Shown here in pieces: positions 1 to 5,418 of a stretch of 6,237 nucleotides of DNA. The position numbers and the translations under genes were made by a program. This DNA is from Acetobacteraceae bacterium (GTDB taxonomy: Bacteria > Pseudomonadota > Alphaproteobacteria > Acetobacterales > Acetobacteraceae), in NCBI GenBank assembly GCA_003164305.1, contig PLSZ01000535.1, positions 1 through 6,237 of the forward strand, given 5' to 3'. Under the pieces are notes generated by a model. That model was not told the DNA's origin. It did not search any database and was given only the letters and a program-made list of their open reading frames with translations. Positions within the stretch are counted from its first letter, which is position 1, and each line of letters opens with the position of its first letter.

Positions 1-470
1 AGGGCATCAAGGCGACCGACATTCCCGTGGTGGCGTTCTCGGTCGGCGAGGAAGAACTCGCGGGCATCGACACCAAACCTTTGGTCGGCCACATGGCGGC
101 GTGGAGTTATTTCGAGTCGGTGCCAGGTCCGGATAACGCGGCGTTCATCGCGGAATGGCGGAAATACATCAAGAATCCGAAGGCGGTGACGAACGATCCG
201 ATGGAGTCGGCGTATATTCTGTTTCACATGTGGTCGCAGGCGGTGAAGCAGGCGGGAAGCACCGATGTCGCGGCGGTGAGCAAGGCGATGATCGGTCAGA
301 AGGTGCGCTCCCCCTCGGGGTTCGATGTCGTCATGGGCGCCAATCACCACATGGCGAAACCGGTGATGATCGGGGAGATTCAGGCCGACGGTCAGTTCGA
401 TATCGTTTATAAAAGCGGACTGATGCAGCCGAACCCCTGGAGTCCCTACATTAAGTCGAATAAGAGCTGA
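1..470 (+). CDS. urtA: UrtA-like urea/short-chain amide ABC transporter substrate-binding protein (3' part)
   Basis: This is the C-terminal 155 residues of a periplasmic binding protein; the reading frame is open from base 3 and the 5' end lies outside the window. The stretch with VAFSVGEEELAGID, then KPLVGHMAAWSYF, NPKAVTNDPMESAYI, and NHHMAKPVMIGEIQADGQF is characteristic of UrtA/FmdD proteins (Peripla_BP_5-type, type I fold). These proteins capture urea or short amides and deliver them to an UrtBC permease with UrtDE ATPases. The protein ends PYIKSNKS followed by TGA, a normal-looking C terminus, so the gene is complete at its 3' end. In most genomes urtBCDE follow urtA directly on the same strand. 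Here the next gene is convergent and unrelated, so the partners must be upstream, elsewhere or missing. Family assignment is firm; urea rather than another amide as ligand is inferred. Confidence 0.85.
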   Translation, partial: GIKATDIPVVAFSVGEEELAGIDTKPLVGHMAAWSYFESVPGPDNAAFIAEWRKYIKNPKAVTNDPMESAYILFHMWSQAVKQAGSTDVAAVSKAMIGQKVRSPSGFDVVMGANHHMAKPVMIGEIQADGQFDIVYKSGLMQPNPWSPYIKSNKS

Positions 471-504
471 TCCGGTTCGCGACGGGCCGGTTGTCGTCTT
501 GTTT

Positions 505-573
505 CCGTTATGACTGGCGATCTGTCGCGGTACGGGCCGCGACAGATTTCCAGGCCCGGCCCGGTCATAACGG
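505..573. terminator. Nested inverted repeat between convergent genes, probable bidirectional transcription stop
   Basis: An inner perfect 10-bp stem (521-530 TCTGTCGCGG with 537-546 CCGCGACAGA, 6-base loop TACGGG) sits inside an outer perfect 10-bp stem (505-514 CCGTTATGAC with 564-573 GTCATAACGG). The outer stem can extend inward by three pairs, one of them G-T. The structure lies between the stop of the UrtA-like gene (470) and the stop of the convergent TRAP gene (591), the expected place for a shared terminator. On the plus strand the inner stem is followed only by TTT, and no good T run follows on the minus strand. It is therefore not a classic intrinsic terminator, and a REP-like or RNA-protecting role is also possible. 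Confidence 0.55.
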
Positions 574-590
574 GACAGGGAACGCGCGGC

Positions 591-2477
591 TTACAGAAAC
601 CCGACCGAGAGCCACGGGATCGCGGCGACGATCACCAAAGCCACGACCAGGGCGAAAATATACGGCCAGATACGCCACAACGCGTCGTCCGGGGAGATCT
701 TGCCGATCGCGCAGGCACCATAAAAACCCACGCCGAAGGGCGGCGCGAACAGCCCGATGCCCATCGCCAGGATGACAATGATCGCATAATGCACCTCGTG
801 TACGCCCATCGCGCGCGCGACGGGCAATAACAAAGGGCCGAACAGCAGAATCGCCGGAATGCCTTCCAGCACCGAGCCCAGGATGATGAAGGCGACGATG
901 GTGATCGCCAGAAAGCCGGCGCGGCCGCCGGGAACGCCCGCCATCTCGGACACCAGCCATTGCGAAAAGCCGGATTGGGTCAGGGCCCATGCCATCGCGG
1001 TGGCGGTGCCGACGATCAGCATGACCGCGCCGGTGAGGGCCACGGTTTCGACCAGTAACGGATAGATGCGCTTCCAGTCGAATTGCCGATAGACGAAAAG
1101 CCCCAGAAACGCCGTGTAGACGACGCCGACGGTCGAGACCTCGGTCGCGGTGGCGATGCCTCGCACCACGAAGAAGCGGATCACGAACGGCAGCGTCAGG
1201 CCCGGCGAGGCGATCATGAAAGTACGTAGGATGACACTGGCTTTCGCGCGGGTGCGATCGCCGGTGTCCTCGCCGCGGGAGCGCCACCAGGCCACGGCGA
1301 CGAGCGCCAGCGCCGCCACCAGAGCGGGCAGCAGGCCGCCGGTGAACAACGCGGAAATCGAGACATTCGTGACCGAACCGATCGTGATCAGCACGAGGCT
1401 TGGCGGGATCGTTTCCGACATCGCGCTGGAGGTGGCGAGCAACGCGGCCAGTTCGCCCGGATGCTGGCCGCGTCTGCGCATTTCGGGAAACAGCACCGGC
1501 GCGACGGCGGCCATGTCGGCGGCTTTCGAGCCGGAAATCCCGGAGACGAGATACATCGCGCCGAGCAGCACATAGGACAGGCCGCCTCGGACATGGCCGA
1601 CCAACGCGACGAGGAAGTTGACCATGACGCGGGCGATGCCGGTCATCTCCATCAGCAGACCGAGGAAGACGAACATCGGCACCGACAGCAGCAGCATGTT
1701 GGACATGCCGTCGTCCATGCGATTGACGACGACGGACAGCGGCATGTCGGTGGTCAGCGCCAGATAGGACATGGTGGCGATGCCGAAGGAGAACGCGATC
1801 GGCACGCCGATGGCGACGCATGCGGCGACCAGCATGACGAAAAACACGAACAGGCTGCCGAACACCATCGCGGTTAGTTGCGGTTGAAACAACCAAAGTA
1901 CCAGGCTGACGCCACCCACCACCGCCACCGCGAGGCCGAAATCGCGCCACGTCGTGGTCTCGATCAGGCGCAGCACGGCGACGATCGCGGCGAGGCTCAT
2001 GCCGAACAGGATCGACACCACGCGCCACCCGTCGGAGATGCCGAGGGTGGTGAGTTCGGTGTATTGCTGATCATCGACGTAGCTCAACGCCGGCAGCAGG
2101 ATCAGCAGCACGAAGGCGACCACGACCAGCGCGCCGACGGACGAACACCAGCGGCCGTAGCTCGGCCTGACCCAGCTCACCAATGTCGTGAGCCGCATGT
2201 GGCCGTCACGGCGCAGCGCCACGACGGTGCCGAACATGGACAGCCAAAGAAACAGGAAGCCGCCGAGTTCGTCGGTCCAGATGATCGGGCTGTCGAAGAC
2301 GTAACGGGAGACGACGCCGGCGAACAGGATGCAGGTCTCGGCGACGACGATGACAGCGCCCACCGCCTCGGTCAGCCAGCCGATGCCGCGGTCGAGGCGT
2401 AGCGCGGCATGACGCAAACCGAAACGATCGCCACGGATCATGAAGGGGGCGTGCTGTCCCGGCGCGCCGATGCTCAT
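591..2477 (-). CDS. TRAP transporter fused permease, DctQ small subunit plus DctM large subunit
   Basis: This inner-membrane permease of 628 residues would import an organic acid or similar solute, driven by an ion gradient and dependent on a periplasmic binding protein. Residues about 30-175 form a DctQ-like four-helix unit, with the typical VVSRYVFDSPIIWTDELGGFLFLW at 55-78. Residues about 180-628 form a DctM-like unit with many hydrophobic segments. Its hallmarks are GISGSKAADMAAVAPVLFP (313-331), SETIPPS (354-360), TEVSTVGVVYT (445-455), and LEGIPAILLFGPLLLP through GLFAPPFG (537-582). DctQ and DctM are often separate genes; a single-chain fusion is known in the family. I chose ATG at 2477, the first possible start in the frame. 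It has no good ribosome site of its own but overlaps the stop of a possible leader ORF as ATGA. ATG at residue 13 (2441) is the alternative. No DctP gene is adjacent, so the substrate cannot be assigned. Confidence 0.92.
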   Translation of the reverse strand: MSIGAPGQHAPFMIRGDRFGLRHAALRLDRGIGWLTEAVGAVIVVAETCILFAGVVSRYVFDSPIIWTDELGGFLFLWLSMFGTVVALRRDGHMRLTTLVSWVRPSYGRWCSSVGALVVVAFVLLILLPALSYVDDQQYTELTTLGISDGWRVVSILFGMSLAAIVAVLRLIETTTWRDFGLAVAVVGGVSLVLWLFQPQLTAMVFGSLFVFFVMLVAACVAIGVPIAFSFGIATMSYLALTTDMPLSVVVNRMDDGMSNMLLLSVPMFVFLGLLMEMTGIARVMVNFLVALVGHVRGGLSYVLLGAMYLVSGISGSKAADMAAVAPVLFPEMRRRGQHPGELAALLATSSAMSETIPPSLVLITIGSVTNVSISALFTGGLLPALVAALALVAVAWWRSRGEDTGDRTRAKASVILRTFMIASPGLTLPFVIRFFVVRGIATATEVSTVGVVYTAFLGLFVYRQFDWKRIYPLLVETVALTGAVMLIVGTATAMAWALTQSGFSQWLVSEMAGVPGGRAGFLAITIVAFIILGSVLEGIPAILLFGPLLLPVARAMGVHEVHYAIIVILAMGIGLFAPPFGVGFYGACAIGKISPDDALWRIWPYIFALVVALVIVAAIPWLSVGFL

Positions 2478-2593
2478 GGGAGCGTGCGGCCGCCGGGGGC
2501 GGAGATCGGCACGGGCGCGGGCACGATCGAGCCGGTACGGCGGCGCGGCGCCTCCGCCGACGCGTCATGGCGTGACCAATCGCCGTGTTGCAT
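2474..2593 (-). CDS. Possible 39-residue leader ORF translationally coupled to the TRAP permease
   Basis: An ATG at 2593 follows GGGAG at 2602-2606 with an 8-base spacer, a good ribosome site. The frame reads MQHGDWSRHDASAEAPRRRT and continues to a TGA at 2474-2476. That stop shares bases with the ATG of the TRAP gene (ATGA, 2474-2477), a classic coupling overlap, and the TRAP start lacks a convincing ribosome site. The peptide is Arg/Pro/Ala-rich, with no signal peptide, membrane segment or recognised domain, and I know of no homologue. It may be a real small protein, a leader whose translation only serves the downstream start, or a chance ORF in high-GC DNA. The evidence is the start signal and overlap only. 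Confidence 0.35.
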   Translation of the reverse strand: MQHGDWSRHDASAEAPRRRTGSIVPAPVPISAPGGRTLP

Positions 2594-2690
2594 GGCCGTT
2601 TCTCCCAGTGCCTGCTCAGGCGCCGCCTCGATTGATTTCGGGAAGCGTGGCGTTTGAAGGGACGGTAGTCAATCTGGCCGGTGGCGGCCG
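2594..2690. other. Intergenic region between the VapC-like toxin and the TRAP unit
   Basis: On the minus strand this should hold the end of the toxin transcript and the start of the TRAP transcript. A short stem (2676-2680 GGCCG with 2685-2689 CGGCC, 4-base loop) lies immediately after the toxin stop but has no T run. A small interrupted palindrome GCCTG-CT-CAGGC (2610-2621) lies just upstream of the leader ORF's ribosome site and could be a regulator site. A TTGACT at 2666-2671 (minus strand) resembles a -35 box, but I see no matching -10, so no promoter is called. Confidence 0.3.
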
Positions 2691-3098
2691 TCAGCCTTGT
2701 TGCTGGAACGGATTGACCACGCGAAGCCGGCCGGCGACGACCAGGCCGTGCTGCATGTCCTCCGACCAGAGCGTGTCGCACTCGGCGTCGAGTGCCGCCG
2801 CGACAATCATGGAATCGTATATTGATAGACCGTAACGTTCGGCGATTTCGAGACCGGCATCGTGGGTCACGACGGTCACCGGCCGGACCAGCAGGCAAGC
2901 GCGGACCAACGTCAGAAAGTCATGCGTTCTCAACCAGGAGCGATGCAATTTCCATCGTAGGACGTTGACGATCTCGTTCAGCACCTGGACGCTGATCGTA
3001 CCGCCATCCTGGAGCAACAACGCGGCTGTCTCCGCCTTCGCGGCATCACCGGAAACAACGTAGATCAGGACGTTCGTATCGAAGAAATTACCGGGCAT
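2691..3098 (-). CDS. vapC: PIN-domain ribonuclease toxin, VapC family
   Basis: The protein has 135 residues, a normal size for VapC toxins, which are Mg-dependent endoribonucleases that cut tRNA or other RNA when the antitoxin is lost. The PIN fold is recognised from NFFDTNVLIYVVSGD (4-18) at the N terminus, VLNEIVNVL (39-47), YGLSIYDSMIVAAAL (89-103) and LWSEDMQHG (110-118). These supply the expected acidic metal-binding set D7, E42, D95 and D114, so the active site looks intact. I place the start at ATG 3098 rather than the TTG at 3116. The ATG is preceded by GGGAAGAGG at short spacing and overlaps the antitoxin gene by 11 bases, the usual coupled arrangement. The gene directly upstream is an AbrB-type antitoxin. 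The RNA target cannot be read from the sequence. Confidence 0.9.
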   Translation of the reverse strand: MPGNFFDTNVLIYVVSGDAAKAETAALLLQDGGTISVQVLNEIVNVLRWKLHRSWLRTHDFLTLVRACLLVRPVTVVTHDAGLEIAERYGLSIYDSMIVAAALDAECDTLWSEDMQHGLVVAGRLRVVNPFQQQG

Positions 3099-3318
3099 TC
3101 GCCTCTTCCCGGTCAAAAACGAAATCGGCGGGTACCAAACCGCGCATGGCGCGGAGCCCTGCCAAGGCTTCCTCGCGGCTGAGCTTGCGCGACACGCGAA
3201 ATTCCCACCGGCCGGCGACCTTGACCTCGACGTCGTCGCCCGCTTTCAGCTCCAATGCCTCGACGACCGAAGCGGGAATGCGGATGGCGAGGCTGTTGCC
3301 CCATTTGGCGACGTGCAT
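3088..3318 (-). CDS. vapB: AbrB/MazE-fold antitoxin, VapB family
   Basis: This 76-residue protein has an N-terminal swapped-hairpin AbrB/MazE DNA-binding domain (residues 1-45), seen in the motif VAKWGNSLAIRIPASVVEAL. Its C-terminal tail, with LRAMRGLVPADFVFDREEANAR, is typical of VapB proteins that thread into and inhibit a PIN toxin. It should neutralise the downstream toxin and repress its own promoter. I chose ATG 3318 because AGGAG lies 7 bases upstream and the family usually begins M-x-V-A-K-W-G-N-S. A longer form from TTG 3348 would add ten residues inside the promoter repeat and is unlikely. It overlaps the toxin start by 11 bases. A perfect inverted repeat at 3331-3358 is the likely operator. 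Confidence 0.9.
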   Translation of the reverse strand: MHVAKWGNSLAIRIPASVVEALELKAGDDVEVKVAGRWEFRVSRKLSREEALAGLRAMRGLVPADFVFDREEANAR

Positions 3319-3330
3319 GGGAACGCTCCT

Positions 3331-3358
3331 GGATATACTGTGGGTCAATTGTATATCC
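3331..3358 (-). promoter_or_regulatory. Probable vapBC promoter and autoregulatory operator
   Basis: A perfect 8-bp inverted repeat, GGATATAC (3331-3338) and GTATATCC (3351-3358), has arm centres 20 bases apart, about two helical turns on one face of DNA. It ends 13 bases upstream of the vapB start. Within it the minus strand carries TACAAT (3348-3353), one base from the -10 consensus; a start just downstream would give a leader of roughly 20-30 bases. No good -35 is visible at the right spacing. AT-rich paired sites over the promoter are what VapB/VapC complexes usually bind. The symmetry is seen directly; the role is inferred. Confidence 0.6.
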
Positions 3359-3386
3359 GACCCGGAGCCGATGCACGTGATTTCAA

Positions 3387-3430
3387 ACCGGGCGGTCGAG
3401 CGGCCAGGGTTCGGATCGTCGCCGCCCGGT
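3387..3430. terminator. Long-loop inverted repeat downstream of the ThDP enzyme gene
   Basis: ACCGGGCGG (3387-3395) and CCGCCCGGT (3422-3430) form a perfect 9-bp stem around a 26-base loop. On the minus strand it follows the ThDP gene and precedes the vapBC promoter; the stem is followed by TTTGAAAT, a weak T-rich tail. It could end transcription from the ThDP gene and so insulate vapBC. The long loop and short T run make this uncertain. Confidence 0.35.
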
Positions 3431-3460
3431 GATCGGTTCCTCGGTCACGCCTCGGCTGGA

Positions 3461-3543
3461 CCGGGAATGACGTCAGGAGGGCCGGGGATTACGTTAAGAG
3501 GTCCGGAAACGATGTCCGTAGACCGGACACGACGTCAGGCGGC
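3461..3543. repeat. About four degenerate 20-21 bp tandem units beginning CCGG
   Basis: Units start at 3461, 3482, 3503 and 3523, each beginning CCGG, and are 21, 21, 20 and 21 bases long. Units 1 and 4 are closest: after CCGG both carry GACGTCAGG and a GG near the end. Unit 2 has TACGTTAAG and unit 3 has GATGTCCGT at the same place. More degenerate copies may extend left to about 3426. The last unit covers the final codons and TGA of the ThDP enzyme gene (stop at 3535-3537), so the array overlaps coding sequence. There are no unique spacers, so it is not CRISPR. It may be regulator sites, a structural element or remnants of a dispersed repeat. Confidence 0.5.
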
Positions 3544-5322
3544 GCCTCCGGTCGCGGCGGCCATCGCCGGCCCGTAGCCCGGCAGGACGCGCACATCGAC
3601 CACCACCACGGCCCCTCCCCTGACCGCCGCGACGGCGTCGGCCAGGATGCCCGGCAGCAGCGCCGCGTCGTCCACCGGGCCAAAGCCGGCCGCGCCCTGC
3701 GCCTGCCCCATCGCCGCCAGGTCGATGTCCGGGTCGGACAGGCGCTGGCCGATCCACTTGTTCTCGACCGGCCGGTTGCGGGCGAGCGCGACGCGTTCCT
3801 GGTGCACCTCGTCGTTGTAAAAGGAGCGGTTGTTCGCCACCACGACCAGCAACGGAATGCGATAATGCGCCGCGGTCCATAACGCGGTGACTCCCATCAG
3901 GAAATCGCCATCCCCAAGGACCGCGACCGGCAAACGATCGGTCTCCGCCAGCGCCAGCGCGGCGCCCACGGCGATCCCGGGCCCCGCGCCCAGACCGGCG
4001 CCTCCGGCCTGGCCGAGGTAATCCAGCGGATGCCCGAATGGCCAGTCGGCGGCGTTCCACGCCAACGGCAGATGGAGCAGCGATACCGGCCCCTCGCCCA
4101 CCGCGACTCGCAGATCGTGCGCCAGGCGGCCGACCGAAATCGTTCCGGACCCGGCGGCGAGCGGCATCACCGGGGTCACGGTCTCCTCGAACGGCGGCAC
4201 GATAATGCCCAGGGCACGGATCAGGTCGGCGACGACGGCGTCGGGGGTGCCCTCCAGCAGCAGATCGACCGGCGGAAAAGCCTGGTGATCCATGCTCCAG
4301 CCGTTGTGCAGATGGTGGTCCAGGGACACCTGGATCACCCGCCCCTCGGGCATGCCGCCGGGACAGGCGCGCAATGTGCCGCCCAGATCGACCCAGTCGA
4401 GGCTCAGGATGACGTCGGCCTCGGCCAGAGCGGCGGTCAGGTCGGGGCTGGCGAAGGTCGAGGGCTGGCCGACATGCAACGGATGCTCGGTCGGGAAGGC
4501 GGCGCCGACCTTGATGTCGGTGGCGACCAGCGCGTGCAGGCTTTCGGCCAGCGCCAGGCGCTGCGCCCAGGCGGCGGTGGAGCGGCCGACGCGGCCCATG
4601 AGGATCATGGGGGATTGAGCTTCGCGCAGCATCAGCGCGGCCTGATCGATCGCCGCCGCGGAGACGCCACCATCCGGGCGAGGACGAAAGCGATCGATGT
4701 CCAGGGGCGGCGGCGGTTCCGCCAGCGCGGCCTCCTGCATGCCGGCGTCGAGGTTCACGTAGACGGGTCCCATCGGCGCGGTGCCGGCGAGCCAGACCGC
4801 TCGGGCCAACGCCTCCTGCGTCGCGGCGGCCGAGGCCGGCTGGGCGTCCCATTTGATGTAGTTGCGCAACACCGCGCCCTGGTCCGCGGCGGTGTGGATC
4901 CAGTCGATCCAGGGACGTCGCTTCACCGCGTCGACCGGACCGGTGGCGCCCAGAAGCAGCAACGGGACACGCTCGCACCACGCGTTGAAGACCGCCATCG
5001 TCGCGTGCAGCAGGCCCACGTTGGAGTGCACGGCGGCGGCCATCGGGCGGCCGGTGACCTTGGCCCACCCATGGGCGATCGCGACCGCGCTTTCCTCATG
5101 CAGGCAAACCAGCATGCGGGGATTTTCGTTGCCCAGATGATTGACGATGCTGTCGTGCAGCCCGCGGTAGCTGGAGCCGGGGTTCAGGGCGATAAACGGA
5201 ATTTCCAGCGCGCGTAACGTTTCGGCGGCGACGTCGCTGCCGTAGCGCGCCCCGCCGGCGGATGCTCCACCGGCGGGTCGTTCGATGTTGGTGGGGATCA
5301 GCCCGGACGGTTCGTCGGACAT
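3535..5322 (-). CDS. Thiamine-diphosphate-dependent enzyme, benzoylformate decarboxylase-like
   Basis: This 595-residue cytoplasmic enzyme has the three-domain layout of the ThDP decarboxylase/acetolactate synthase superfamily. The N-terminal pyrimidine-binding domain (about 27-200) has FIALNPGSSYRGLH (43-56), LHEESAVAIAHGWAKVTGRP with likely catalytic Glu at 76, and VHSNVG with His99. A middle domain (about 220-375) follows. The C-terminal diphosphate domain (about 395-580) holds GDG at 470-472, 24 residues, then NN at 497-498, the ThDP/metal motif. By alignment from memory, Ser50, Glu76 and His99 match benzoylformate decarboxylase Ser26, Glu47 and His70; I see no match to its His281. This favours non-oxidative decarboxylation of a 2-oxo acid or carboligation over true acetolactate synthase activity, for which no small-subunit gene is present. 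ATG 5322 is chosen with a GGTGAG nine bases upstream. The MFS transporter lies 96 bases upstream on the same strand and may supply the substrate. Family is firm, substrate unknown. Confidence 0.9.
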   Translation of the reverse strand: MSDEPSGLIPTNIERPAGGASAGGARYGSDVAAETLRALEIPFIALNPGSSYRGLHDSIVNHLGNENPRMLVCLHEESAVAIAHGWAKVTGRPMAAAVHSNVGLLHATMAVFNAWCERVPLLLLGATGPVDAVKRRPWIDWIHTAADQGAVLRNYIKWDAQPASAAATQEALARAVWLAGTAPMGPVYVNLDAGMQEAALAEPPPPLDIDRFRPRPDGGVSAAAIDQAALMLREAQSPMILMGRVGRSTAAWAQRLALAESLHALVATDIKVGAAFPTEHPLHVGQPSTFASPDLTAALAEADVILSLDWVDLGGTLRACPGGMPEGRVIQVSLDHHLHNGWSMDHQAFPPVDLLLEGTPDAVVADLIRALGIIVPPFEETVTPVMPLAAGSGTISVGRLAHDLRVAVGEGPVSLLHLPLAWNAADWPFGHPLDYLGQAGGAGLGAGPGIAVGAALALAETDRLPVAVLGDGDFLMGVTALWTAAHYRIPLLVVVANNRSFYNDEVHQERVALARNRPVENKWIGQRLSDPDIDLAAMGQAQGAAGFGPVDDAALLPGILADAVAAVRGGAVVVVDVRVLPGYGPAMAAATGGAA

Positions 5323-5385
5323 GGCAAGGCACTCACCGTTGCCGGGAAACGCCCGGAACCGTTTCGCTGTTCCCCGCCGATCGAG

Positions 5386-5408
5386 ATCACCGGGTCGGGC
5401 CCGGTGAT
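5386..5408. terminator. Hairpin between MFS transporter and ThDP enzyme genes
   Basis: ATCACCGGG (5386-5394) and CCCGGTGAT (5400-5408) form a perfect 9-bp stem with a 5-base loop. It starts 10 bases after the MFS stop on the minus strand and is followed by no T run. A further small stem, TGACG/CGTCA (5408-5412 with 5417-5421), abuts it, and CCGGG/CCCGG (5342-5346 with 5352-5356) lies nearer the ThDP start. It may partly terminate transcription, or protect the MFS mRNA end while allowing read-through into the ThDP gene. No clear promoter for the ThDP gene is visible in the 96-base gap. Confidence 0.45.
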
Positions 5409-5418
5409 GACGGGGTCG

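Noticed and set aside
565..2028. A 487-codon minus-strand frame inside the TRAP permease gene
   Set aside because: Same strand, shifted frame; Arg-rich low-complexity product with no family features, while the overlapping TRAP frame shows membrane segments and DctM motifs.
2640..2671. Minus-strand promoter for the TRAP unit based on TTGACT at 2666-2671
   Set aside because: No -10-like sequence at a suitable distance; a lone -35 match is not enough.
2206..2898. A 230-codon minus-strand frame joining the toxin end and the TRAP start
   Set aside because: Spans two convincing genes in another frame and its product is Arg-rich without domains; not evidence of a fusion.
3099..3348. TTG starts for the toxin (3116) and antitoxin (3348)
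   Set aside because: ATG starts at 3098 and 3318 have proper ribosome sites and match the family N termini; the antitoxin TTG lies within the operator-like repeat.
3461..3543. CRISPR array
   Set aside because: Units are contiguous and degenerate with no unique spacers, and no cas genes are nearby.
3494..5068. A 524-codon minus-strand frame inside the ThDP enzyme gene
   Set aside because: Shifted-frame shadow rich in Arg and Gly; the real frame carries the catalytic and cofactor motifs.
4030..5217. A 395-codon open frame on the plus strand opposite the ThDP enzyme gene
   Set aside because: It is antisense to a gene with clear ThDP motifs, is rich in Gly, Arg, Gln and His as expected of GC-rich shadow frames, and has no recognisable domain.
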